A stretch of DNA of 64,000 nt from JAWWOL01 sp033851545 (GTDB lineage: Bacteria > Actinomycetota > Actinomycetes > JAWWOL01), in contig JAWWOO010000109.1 in NCBI GenBank assembly GCA_033851545.1, positions 59,426-123,425 on the forward strand. The letters run 5' to 3'. The position numbers were made by a program, and so were the translations under genes. This document shows positions 45,109 to 52,949 of this stretch, piece by piece (the first letter of the stretch is position 1; every line of letters starts with the position of its first letter). The notes under the pieces are model-generated. The model was not told where the DNA came from. It saw only the letters and a list, made by a program, of their open reading frames with translations, and searched no databases.

Positions 45109-45525
45109 TCAGGACACCTGAGCCATGAACTCGGCCTGCCCGATGTTCGCCTGGTGGGTGAGGCCCATTCCCTCGTCGTTGCAGCCGATGATGTGGAACT
45201 GCTCCACCTCGACCCGACGCCCCTTGGCCGGCTGCCCGAACAGGGGGTTCCCCGTATGCGTGCCCCGCATGATGACGCGGGCGGCGACCTGGTTGCCCTC
45301 GGCCACCAGGTCTTCGACAGAGACGGTGAGGTCGGGCATGGCGCCCCTGAGCATCGTGATCGCACCCTTGAGGTGTGCACGCATGTCGGGCTCGTCCGGG
45401 CCGAACGGATGCCGGTCGACCGCCGAAGCATGCAAGGACTCGTCGACGACCTCGAGCCGGCCCTGGCCGAATCCCTCGAGGAACACCCGGCGGGTCATGT
45501 TCTTGTTGCGCTCCAGTGCATCCAT
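45109..45525 (-). CDS. SnoaL-like/NTF2-fold ester-cyclase family protein
   Basis: A 138-residue protein with the SnoaL-like pattern: LEGFGQGRLEVVDESLHAS, DLTVSVEDLVAEGNQVAAR and GNPLFGQPAKGRRVEVEQFHII. Members act on polyketides or as small hydratases or binding proteins; the substrate is unknown. The start was chosen at 45525, after the strong AAAGGAGAGA. It is divergent from the TetR gene and the 46-bp gap contains a perfect TetR-like operator, so it is the likely target. Confidence 0.82.
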   Translation of the reverse strand: MDALERNKNMTRRVFLEGFGQGRLEVVDESLHASAVDRHPFGPDEPDMRAHLKGAITMLRGAMPDLTVSVEDLVAEGNQVAARVIMRGTHTGNPLFGQPAKGRRVEVEQFHIIGCNDEGMGLTHQANIGQAEFMAQVS

Positions 45526-45541
45526 GTCTCTCTCCTTTGGG

Positions 45542-45556
45542 TACAGTCCGACTGTA
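45542..45556. promoter_or_regulatory. TetR-type operator: TACAGT-CCG-ACTGTA
   Basis: A perfect 6-bp inverted repeat with a 3-base centre lies in the 46-bp gap between the divergent SnoaL-like and TetR genes. The spacing and size match operators of many TetR proteins; it should control both promoters. Only sequence evidence. Confidence 0.75.
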
Positions 45557-45571
45557 GTGAATGTTGGTAGC

Positions 45572-46231
45572 ATGGCCCGCATGACGCCGCCTGTCAACCG
45601 CACCGAACCGCGGGCCTACCGTTCGCCGGGACGCGCCGAGGCTGCCCTGCAGACCAGGCGGCAAGTGCTGGCGGCGGCGCACCGACTGTTCGGCGAACAG
45701 GGCTATCCCCGTACGACGTTGGTTGAGATCGCAGGAGCAGCAGGGGTTTCCGTCGAGACGGTCTACAAGACGTTCCGGAACAAGCGGGGTCTGCTCAAGG
45801 AGCTGGCGGACTTCACGGTCGGCGGTGACGACGAGCAGGTCCCCCTGCTCGACCGGCCAGATCCGATGGTGCTGCGGGACGAGCTTGACCAACGGCGGCA
45901 GATCGCGATCTTCGCCGCGGGGATGACCGCGCAGATGGAGCGGGTGCGGCCGTTCGACGACATCATGCGCAGCGCGGCCGCAGTCGACCCGGAGGTGGCA
46001 GCGCTGCGCGACGACCTGCACCTGAGGCAGCGGCGGGCCGCGATGACAACGATCGCCGGCTGGCTCGGGGCACGAGGTCCGCTGCGCGACGGTGTCGAGG
46101 GAGCCGCAGCCGTGCTCTGGACGCTGACCAGCCCGGAGGTCAACCACATGCTGCGGGTCGACTGGGGCTGGACCACCGAGCAGTACGAGACCTGGTTGCG
46201 CACCACGCTGGCGGCGGGACTGCTGCCATGA
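45572..46231 (+). CDS. TetR-family transcriptional regulator
   Basis: A 219-residue regulator. The helix-turn-helix is AAHRLFGEQGYPRTTLVEIAG followed by GVSVETVYKTFRNKRGLL. The ligand domain is helical and unspecific. Divergent from the SnoaL-like gene over a perfect palindrome. An in-frame ATG 9 bases further in is an alternative start. Confidence 0.9.
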   Translation: MARMTPPVNRTEPRAYRSPGRAEAALQTRRQVLAAAHRLFGEQGYPRTTLVEIAGAAGVSVETVYKTFRNKRGLLKELADFTVGGDDEQVPLLDRPDPMVLRDELDQRRQIAIFAAGMTAQMERVRPFDDIMRSAAAVDPEVAALRDDLHLRQRRAAMTTIAGWLGARGPLRDGVEGAAAVLWTLTSPEVNHMLRVDWGWTTEQYETWLRTTLAAGLLP

Positions 46232-46280
46232 CGCTCGAGCCGGGTGAGGCATCCCTGACGGCCGGGCCGGGTGAACCGGC

Positions 46281-46601
46281 GTGACCGCTGAGCCGGGCGA
46301 GCTGGCCGAGGCCGTACTCGCCGCCGTCGAGTCCATCCCGTCGGGCAAGGTGCTCTCGTACGGCGACGTCGCCGCTCTGGTCGGGACCCGGTCAGCGCGA
46401 TTCGTGGGGCAGGTGATGTTCCGCTACGGCGGCGGAGTGCCATGGCACCGGGTCGTGATGGCCTCGGGCGCGCCGGCACCCCACCACGCGGACGAGCAGC
46501 TCGCGCTGCTGGTGGCTGAAGGGGTGTGGCTCACGGCGGACCGCAGCCGGGTGGACATGTCACGCGCCCGCTGGGAACCACCGCCAGGCGCGACCGGATG
46601 A
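46281..46601 (+). CDS. Alkyltransferase-like protein (ATL, MGMT family)
   Basis: A 106-residue MGMT-fold protein. VESIPSGKVLSYGDVAALVG is the helix-turn-helix; the position of the catalytic PCHR is PWHRVV, with Trp in place of Cys, the hallmark of ATL proteins. ATLs bind O6-alkylguanine without repairing it and hand lesions to nucleotide excision repair. The equivalent gene in M. tuberculosis, as I recall Rv3204, also lies near adnAB and moeZ. Confidence 0.9.
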   Translation: MTAEPGELAEAVLAAVESIPSGKVLSYGDVAALVGTRSARFVGQVMFRYGGGVPWHRVVMASGAPAPHHADEQLALLVAEGVWLTADRSRVDMSRARWEPPPGATG

Positions 46602-46666
46602 CGGACTCAGCGAAAGGGCGGGACGTCGTCGGGTGCAATCCCGCGGACGACGCGGCCCACGCCCGC

Positions 46667-47224
46667 TCACGGACGCTTGTCGCTCAGCTGGGGCCCGCGC
46701 TGTAGCCGGGACGCCTGCTGCCGGGCATACGTGCGCCCGACAAGCGGCTCGACGAGCAGCACGGCGCCCATCGCTACCAGCGCGACGAGGCCGGCGGCGA
46801 CGTCATGGGTCGTCCAGCAGGCAGCTGCGGCACCTGCCGCCGCAACGAGCGGGCGCAGCAGGGTGAGCGGGCCGAGCAGCAGAGCGCTCGCGAGGAACCG
46901 GCGCCGCCAGCTCAGGGTCAGGTAGCCAGCGAGTGCGAGCAGTACGAGCAGACCGTAGGGCAGGTAGACCTCGAGCATCGCGTATCCGGCGAGTCGGTAG
47001 GTTTCCAGCCTGCTCGGGTGCAGCAGCACATCCACGGCGACCAGCACGCCGGCGGGAACGAGCAGCACCGCCAGCAACACGAGCCCCGAGCGGGCTGCTC
47101 GTCGGTCCTCTGTGCGGTGTCGGATCAACCCGGTGCGTCCGCACGACGCCCGGAAGCCGGCGAACGCGCCGTCGAGACCGGCGATCGCGAGCAGAGCAGC
47201 CAAGACCAGGAGGGCCGAACTCAC
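46667..47224 (-). CDS. Hypothetical multi-spanning membrane protein
   Basis: A 185-residue protein with about five hydrophobic segments and short Arg/Lys-rich loops, for example LVLAALLAIAGLDGAFAGF, GLVLLAVLLVPAGVLVAV, LPYGLLVLLALAGYLTL and VAAGLVALVAMGAVLLVEPL. No family recognised. GTG start overlaps the methyltransferase stop by GTGA, so the two are probably co-translated. Confidence 0.6.
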   Translation of the reverse strand: MSSALLVLAALLAIAGLDGAFAGFRASCGRTGLIRHRTEDRRAARSGLVLLAVLLVPAGVLVAVDVLLHPSRLETYRLAGYAMLEVYLPYGLLVLLALAGYLTLSWRRRFLASALLLGPLTLLRPLVAAAGAAAACWTTHDVAAGLVALVAMGAVLLVEPLVGRTYARQQASRLQRGPQLSDKRP

Positions 47225-48111
47225 GCACGTCTCCTTGCGCCGGCAATGGGGCGCAGCACCTCGGCCAGGGCCGGTTGCCAGCGGGGCGCGTCGTGGCACC
47301 TGACCTCATAGCCAGGGGCGCTGCTTCCGGCTGCGGCGAGCAGCCGCTGGGCGGGGTGGGCACGACGTGCGGACAGAACGCCGTCGTGGCGGGAGATTGG
47401 CTCGCGCATCCGCGCTTGGTGGAAGACCCAAGCACCGACCGTGGCCCAGCGGCTCGGGTCGACGTCGAAGTGCGCGAACGCGCTCACGCCGAGCACCTCG
47501 TGGGCGGCGAAGAACCCGGGGAGCTCGTCAGGCGCGATGTGGTGCAGCAACCCGCTGGAGATGATGATGGTCCGCTCGGGATCTTCGACGGCGACTCCCG
47601 GGGTGAACGCGTTGCCGGTGACGAACCTACAGCGCAGCCCTTCTTGGTCGGCAAGCGACGCCGCGTGGGCGACCAGGGTCGCGTTGAGGTCGACACCGAC
47701 GAGCTCCACGCGTGGCCCGAGGAAGTCGTGGGCGGCGAGCCACCGGACCACATGGCCCAGCCCGCAGCCCACGTCGACCACCCGGACCGGGCCGGCGGAC
47801 GGCGCGGTCAGGAGCGGTCCGGACCAGCTTCGCAGCGTCTCGGCGAGGCGGCGCGGGAGCTGGAGCTCCTCACCCAGCCGCTGAAGTTCGGCATGGACCC
47901 TCAACAGGAGCGCGTCCACCGCGTCCTCATCGAGGTACTCGCCCCGCGTCGGCAAGGCTCTTGCGAGCCGTGCGGCGCGACGCTGCTTGGTCTCGTGGAG
48001 TGCCGCAAGGACGGCGTCCTGGCGCACCGGAAGCCGGCTGCCGTCGTGCGGATCGACGCTGCACACTAGGTCGGTGAGTTCGAGGGGCCGCGGTGACGCC
48101 TGCTTTGCCAT
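47221..48111 (-). CDS. Class I SAM-dependent methyltransferase
   Basis: A 296-residue protein. SAM motif I is RVVDVGCGLGHVVRWLAAHD, then ELVGVDLNATLV (acidic motif) and NAFTPG, IIISSGLLHHIA. A helical N-terminal extension of about 130 residues precedes the catalytic domain. Substrate unknown. ATG at 48111 is supported by GAGGAGGGGGTT. Translationally coupled to the downstream membrane protein, so its target may be membrane-related (inference). Confidence 0.82.
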   Translation of the reverse strand: MAKQASPRPLELTDLVCSVDPHDGSRLPVRQDAVLAALHETKQRRAARLARALPTRGEYLDEDAVDALLLRVHAELQRLGEELQLPRRLAETLRSWSGPLLTAPSAGPVRVVDVGCGLGHVVRWLAAHDFLGPRVELVGVDLNATLVAHAASLADQEGLRCRFVTGNAFTPGVAVEDPERTIIISSGLLHHIAPDELPGFFAAHEVLGVSAFAHFDVDPSRWATVGAWVFHQARMREPISRHDGVLSARRAHPAQRLLAAAGSSAPGYEVRCHDAPRWQPALAEVLRPIAGARRRA

Positions 48112-48373
48112 AACCCCCTCCTCGACTGCCCAGGTCGCAGAGCGTGACGCGCATCCGCCCCTTGGCAATCGGCCAGGGTGACGTCCGCCTCAAGCCTCTC
48201 GCCCGAGTCGCATCCGCGGCCAGCCGGTGTTGCGAAGGCCAGTGCGCCGCCCCACTGCATAGGGACGCACAGCGAGGCCAGAGCCGCTGGTCGCAACCGG
48301 GACGAACCACCACAGGGAGTTTCCAGGCTTGTACCCCCGCTTCGCGCAACTGTCGTACTCAGCGGAGGGGTGA

Positions 48374-49864
48374 TCAGGGTGCTGCCGAGGCTTCCGGTGG
48401 CGGGTCGCCGTCCTGGTCGGGGCGGTAGTCGTGCGGTCGGAGCCGGTAGACCCGGCCCAATGGAGTGGTCCAGGCGAGGATCCCCTTGCCGAGGGCCTGG
48501 ATCTTGTGGCCGGCGTGGGTCTTCAGCCGGTGCGGGAACCTCGACAACATCGCCATGTTCTCGGCCGAGGTCGAACCGCCTTGGCCGTTGCCGGTGCGGT
48601 CGAACGCCACGATGTGCTCGCGGTCAGCGTGGACCGAGCTGCGCGTGGAGTGCGGGAACCGGCAGACCGGGTCCCGTGCCTTCAGGTAGCCGTCGAGCTC
48701 GGCGTCCGGGGTGTAGTCGTACTTGCCCAGGTTGATCAGGTGCCCATCGGCATCGTCGAACAGCCACCGCTGCCACTTTGCGTCCGAGGCCAGCGAACGC
48801 ACGATCGCGGGAGGCAGGTCTCCGAACCCGACGAGCTCCCCGGGATGGTCGTCCTTGCCGAGCAACGTGGACAGCGGGACCAGCACGTTGAGCTGCACCT
48901 TGGGCGCCAAGGGCAGCCTGGGTTGGTCAGGGTCGGAGCCGAGGATGCACGAGGTCAGGTAGTCGGCCTTGCGCTCATCGACGCTGCGCCCGTCGAACTT
49001 GTCGCGGCCACCGGCCGCTTTTGCCAGGTGCTGCTGAATCGCCAGCGCCTGCAGCGGAGGCAGGTAGGCCCACATCAGCACCAGGTTGTCCTCGACGTCA
49101 GTGCTGAACCCGACCCGGCGGGTCCGCTGCGCGGCGACGAAGGACTCCAGCACCTGCTCGGGATCCCTGGTGCCGACCAGGCGCTTGCCCGTGCGCCGGA
49201 CCAAGCGCTTCAGGGTGGTCGGTGGGAGGGCGGCCGCCCGGTCGAGGACGACGTCCTGGACCCGCTCGGCGATCGCCGGCTCGAACAGGACCAGCTCGCT
49301 CAGCAGCAACCGGGTCTTGTACTCGGAGAGCGCGCCCTCGCGGAGCAGGCGCCCCACCCTGGCGAACTGGCCATTCTCACCCAGCTGGCGCGCGGTGGCG
49401 ATCCGGGTCTTCGCGAAGTCCACCGTGCAGCCCAACGCCGGACCCAGCTCAGCGGCGGCCAGCTCGGCCGACGTGAAGGACGCGTAGTCCGGCGTGCCCG
49501 GATCCGGGGTGGTGTCGGCCGGCGTCTCCCGGCCGGCGAAGTCCAGCCAGGCCGAGGTCTCCGCACCAGCGGCCCAGGCCAGCAACGGCTGCCACAGCTG
49601 CACCACCGTCAACCGCTGATCCGCAGTCAGCTCTCGGCCCGACAGCGACTCCAGCAGCCCGATCGCCTCGCCGCTTGGACGCATCGCCGCCACCTGCAAC
49701 AGGATCTCCGCCGGCAGCGGCGGCCGCGCTGCATCGGCGACCTTGAGGTCGTCCCAGTCGAACTGCCCGGCACGGTCGGAGGCGGTCAGGACGTCGCCGG
49801 CATCGACAGCGTCCAGCCACGGCGGAACCCCGCCGTACCACCGCTCGAACTCCGCCAGCTCCAT
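48374..49864 (-). CDS. DUF222/HNH endonuclease domain protein
   Basis: A 496-residue protein typical of actinobacterial 13E12-like families. The DUF222 region includes VGRLLREGALSEYKTRLLLSEL and AFVAAQRTRRVGF-like LESFVAAQRTRRVGFS. The C-terminal HNH-like region reads CRFPHSTRSSVHADREHIVAFD and NMAMLSRFPHRLKTHAGH. HNH catalytic residues appear degenerate in part (DREHIVAF instead of CDIDHV). Such genes are often multicopy and poorly understood. Start at 49864 follows a GGAG-like element and is shorter than the maximal frame. Confidence 0.85.
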   Translation of the reverse strand: MELAEFERWYGGVPPWLDAVDAGDVLTASDRAGQFDWDDLKVADAARPPLPAEILLQVAAMRPSGEAIGLLESLSGRELTADQRLTVVQLWQPLLAWAAGAETSAWLDFAGRETPADTTPDPGTPDYASFTSAELAAAELGPALGCTVDFAKTRIATARQLGENGQFARVGRLLREGALSEYKTRLLLSELVLFEPAIAERVQDVVLDRAAALPPTTLKRLVRRTGKRLVGTRDPEQVLESFVAAQRTRRVGFSTDVEDNLVLMWAYLPPLQALAIQQHLAKAAGGRDKFDGRSVDERKADYLTSCILGSDPDQPRLPLAPKVQLNVLVPLSTLLGKDDHPGELVGFGDLPPAIVRSLASDAKWQRWLFDDADGHLINLGKYDYTPDAELDGYLKARDPVCRFPHSTRSSVHADREHIVAFDRTGNGQGGSTSAENMAMLSRFPHRLKTHAGHKIQALGKGILAWTTPLGRVYRLRPHDYRPDQDGDPPPEASAAP

Positions 49865-50148
49865 GACCAGAACGCTATCGGGGACCTCCGACAATTTTGG
49901 GTCCGCCAGGGCCCGTACTAGAAAAAAGTTTGAGAATCCTTACGCAGCAGGCAAAGCCGACAGGCGCAGGATCAAGGCGTCGGTCGCTCGGCTACCGCGA
50001 GATCCGTGACGTCGGCGAGGCACGGTTGCGGGCGTTCGTCCGCTTCGACAACGGTTGGCGCCGGAGACGTGAGGGCGGGTGTCACGGTGTTCCCTCGGTT
50101 CTCACGCCTGAGGGGTGTCAGATCCAGACACTCATCAAGGAGGACACC
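49865..50148. other. Intergenic region with AT-rich patch
   Basis: 284 bp separate the divergent HNH and cupin genes. A short AT-rich segment at about 49918-49940, unusual for this window, is a likely promoter region. I see no open frame. Confidence 0.45.
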
Positions 50149-50529
50149 ATGCCGAGTGCAAGCCGACTGACGACTCCGGTCGCGGTGGACGAGGCGGAGA
50201 TCGAGGGCCGCTACGCCCCACTGGGCGGTTACACCGTCGGTTTCGAGACCTTCAGGCAGGACGCCGATCCCGCGCCGTACTTCGTGGGGCTCCCCGGCGA
50301 CCGCTGCCAGTGCCCGCACTGGGGCGTCGTTACCACGGGTCAGCTGACCTTCCGCTGGTCGGATCACGAAGAGACCTATGTCGCCGGGGACGCCTACTAC
50401 GCACCGCCGGGGCATCTGCCCTTGTTGACCTCGGGCACGACCATCGTGGAGTTCAGCCCCACCGCTGACCTCGACGCCACCATGGCCGTAGTCCAGGCCA
50501 ACCTCACCGGATCGGCGGCCCTGGCATGA
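50149..50529 (+). CDS. Cupin-like protein
   Basis: A 126-residue protein with a single cupin barrel pattern: GVVTTGQLTFRWSDHEETYVAGDAYYAPPGHLP, given here in part, with GHLPLLTSGTTIVEFSP. The family metal-His set is incomplete (DHEE, APPGH), so metal binding is uncertain. Strong AAGGAGG precedes the ATG. ATGA overlap with the next gene shows they are one operon. Confidence 0.75.
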   Translation: MPSASRLTTPVAVDEAEIEGRYAPLGGYTVGFETFRQDADPAPYFVGLPGDRCQCPHWGVVTTGQLTFRWSDHEETYVAGDAYYAPPGHLPLLTSGTTIVEFSPTADLDATMAVVQANLTGSAALA

Positions 50530-50972
50530 GCACGGAGACGAGCGCCTTAGTCAGCACGGCGCCGGTGGGAGCGCGGCCGGACACGACCGCGGCGGTGGCA
50601 CGGCTGATCCGTTTCCTGGAGACCGGATCCGTGCCCGACGGGCTTTTCGCCCCGGACGTGTTCTCCGACCTGTCGCTGCCGCAGTGGCGGCTCCAGGCTG
50701 CGACCGCCGAGGAGATCGTCGCGATCCGTGCCGCGAGCCATCCCTTCCCTGGGCAGGTACGGGTGGAGCGCGTCGAGCAGACCGAGCACGGGTTCACGAT
50801 CGAGTTCGAGGAGCGCTGGCACCACGAGCGCCAGCAGTGGTACTGCCGCGAGATGATCCGGGCCGACCTGGTGGGCGACAGCATCGTGGAGCTGTCGATC
50901 TACTGCACCGGCGACTGGGACGAGGCCAAGCAGCGAGAACATGCCGAGGCCGTGCGGCTGCTTCGCCCGTAG
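50526..50972 (+). CDS. SnoaL/NTF2-like hypothetical protein
   Basis: A 148-residue protein resembling NTF2-like proteins: VARLIRFLETGSVPDGLFAP near the start, EFEERWHHERQQWYCREMIRA with acidic and aromatic pocket residues, and SIYCTGDWDEAKQ near the end. Likely a small-molecule-binding or SnoaL-type protein. Operon with the cupin gene. Confidence 0.7.
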   Translation: MSTETSALVSTAPVGARPDTTAAVARLIRFLETGSVPDGLFAPDVFSDLSLPQWRLQAATAEEIVAIRAASHPFPGQVRVERVEQTEHGFTIEFEERWHHERQQWYCREMIRADLVGDSIVELSIYCTGDWDEAKQREHAEAVRLLRP

Positions 50973-51003
50973 CGCCAAGGCCCGGTCGTTGCCAAGATGA
51001 GGC

Positions 51004-52809
51004 GTGGTGACGTACTCGTCGACCGTACGCGATCTCCTCGACCGCGCCGGTGCCGCCCGCGCGGCCGGTCGGGGAGGGACCGCGGCCCGGCTGTACGACG
51101 AGGCGGCGGCCCACTGCCGCGGCGAGGACGACCTGGAGGGGTGGACCGAGTCCGTGCTCGGTGCAGCCTCGGTCTACGTGTTTGGGTCGGAGCCGGGCAA
51201 GCTGCCGGCCCAGCTGTACGACGTGCTCGCCCGCACCACCGACGACACAGCACGGGCGCGCCTCGCCGCCGCGCTGGCCCGCTGCTGGGCCTATGCCGGT
51301 CAGCCCGCGCGGGGCGTCCGGTTCGCGGACGAGGCCGTCGAGCGGGCGCAGCGCATCGGCACCCCAGAGCTGGTGGCGGACTGCCTGGACGCCGCGCTGG
51401 CGGCGCACTGGGGGCCTGACGAGCTCGACGTGCGCCGGTCGCTAGCCACCCGGCTCGACGATGTCGCCGCCCACGTCCTCGATCCCGACACCCGGCTGCA
51501 GGCACACCTGTGGGGGCTGCAGGTCGCCTGCGAGGCACTGGACCTCCAGGCCATGCACCGGCAGATGCGCGCCCTGGAGCTCCTGGGTGAGGAGTCGGCC
51601 CGCGCGCTGTTCTTCGCGGCGTCGCGGCGGATGATGCTCGACCTGCTGCGTGGCCGCACCGACACGAGCGCGCAGCTGACCAGCATGGCCGCCGTAGCTG
51701 CTGAGCAGGCCTCGCTGGCGGACGCCTGGATGGTGCTCAAGGCGATGGAGGCCTACGCCGCGGTCCAGTCCGGCGACACCGGCACCTGTGCTGCGGGGGC
51801 GGCCGCTTGTGAGGCGTTCGCCTTGGCCGAAGGTGCCACAGCCGTGTGCTCCGAGGCTGCTTTCCTGTGGGTGTGCTCCGGACGGCTGGACCGCGCACGA
51901 TCCCTCGTCCACACCTTCCACGGCCGGGTGCTGGACGAGCTGCCCCGGGACGTGAACTGGCTACTGACGCTGCAGTGCGTGCTCGAGGCGGCTCTCGCGG
52001 TCGCGGACGTCGAGGTGGTCGAGGCCGCGGCCCGGCTGCTGACGCCGTACAGCGGCAGGGCGGTCTTCAACGCGGGTGCCGTGATGTTCCATGGGGTGAC
52101 CGATGACACCCTTTCCCGCGCCGCTGCCCTCCTCGGCGATCCGGACCAGGCGGACCGGCTGCGCGCCCGGGCTCTTGCGACCTACGAGCGCCTCGGTGCC
52201 CGGTGGTGGCGGGACCGGCTGGCGTCGTCGCGGCCGCCCGACGACGTGTCCGGCGAGCGGCGGCGGGTTCACCTGCATCCGGCCCCGGGCGACCTGTGGT
52301 TGGTCGGCCCCGACCAGGCAGCCGTACCGCTCAGAGCCTTGCGCGGTTTCGGTTATCTCCGAGAGCTCGTACGCCGCCCGGGCCAGCCGGTCGGCGCGCT
52401 GGATCTCGTCGGAGCAGGTACGGGGGTCGCCGTGCAGCCCGGCCTCGGCGAGGTCCTCGACAGGCGGGCCCTCGCGGCCTACCGGCAACGCCTCAGGGAC
52501 CTCGATGACGAGCTCACCGAGGCCGAAGGGTGGTCCGACGCCGGCCGGCTGCAGGCCGTCCGCACGGAGCGCGACGCACTCCTGAGCGAGCTCGGCCGCG
52601 CGACCGGTCTCGGCGGACGCGCCCGCACGACCGGCTCCAGTGAGGAACGCGCGCGCGTCGCCGTGAAGAAGGCCATCAGTGCGGCCATCGACCGCGTCGC
52701 CAGCATCGACGCACCACTGGCACGCCACCTGCGCAGCGGCATCCACACCGGCCTGACCTGCAGCTACCAGCCGGATCCGGCAGACAGCGTGGACTGGGTC
52801 CTCGACTGA
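51004..52809 (+). CDS. TPR-rich regulator-like protein
   Basis: A 601-residue protein. The first ~400 residues are helical TPR-like repeats (for example LARCWAYAGQPARGVRFADEAVERA). The last 120 residues match the C-terminal domain of actinobacterial TPR regulators, with RQRLRDLDDELTEAEGW, ERARVAVKKAISAAIDRVASID and the end LTCSYQPDP. No NB-ARC/ATPase and no classical HTH is seen. It is 31 bp after the cupin-SnoaL pair and probably controls or senses with them (inference). GTG at 51004 or 51007 is possible. Confidence 0.65.
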   Translation: MVTYSSTVRDLLDRAGAARAAGRGGTAARLYDEAAAHCRGEDDLEGWTESVLGAASVYVFGSEPGKLPAQLYDVLARTTDDTARARLAAALARCWAYAGQPARGVRFADEAVERAQRIGTPELVADCLDAALAAHWGPDELDVRRSLATRLDDVAAHVLDPDTRLQAHLWGLQVACEALDLQAMHRQMRALELLGEESARALFFAASRRMMLDLLRGRTDTSAQLTSMAAVAAEQASLADAWMVLKAMEAYAAVQSGDTGTCAAGAAACEAFALAEGATAVCSEAAFLWVCSGRLDRARSLVHTFHGRVLDELPRDVNWLLTLQCVLEAALAVADVEVVEAAARLLTPYSGRAVFNAGAVMFHGVTDDTLSRAAALLGDPDQADRLRARALATYERLGARWWRDRLASSRPPDDVSGERRRVHLHPAPGDLWLVGPDQAAVPLRALRGFGYLRELVRRPGQPVGALDLVGAGTGVAVQPGLGEVLDRRALAAYRQRLRDLDDELTEAEGWSDAGRLQAVRTERDALLSELGRATGLGGRARTTGSSEERARVAVKKAISAAIDRVASIDAPLARHLRSGIHTGLTCSYQPDPADSVDWVLD

Positions 52810-52949
52810 CGCCCGATCGGGCCCGGTCCGGAAGACCGCCGCAGCCTGTGGACACTCCCTGGGATTTCGTCGGCGGCTCGTGGTCTGATGGCTGTCGTTC
52901 GTTCCACGGCAGCCGGCTGGTGGAGGGCGCCGCGGCGAAGGAGGACTGG

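Noticed and set aside
43898..46348. 816-codon antisense frame over moeZ and TetR genes
   Set aside because: Overlaps two clearly coding regions in the wrong strand and contains no recognisable motif.
52812..52824. Palindrome GCCCGATCGGGC after the TPR gene
   Set aside because: A 12-base self-complementary site without loop is common by chance at this GC content and has no associated U-tract.
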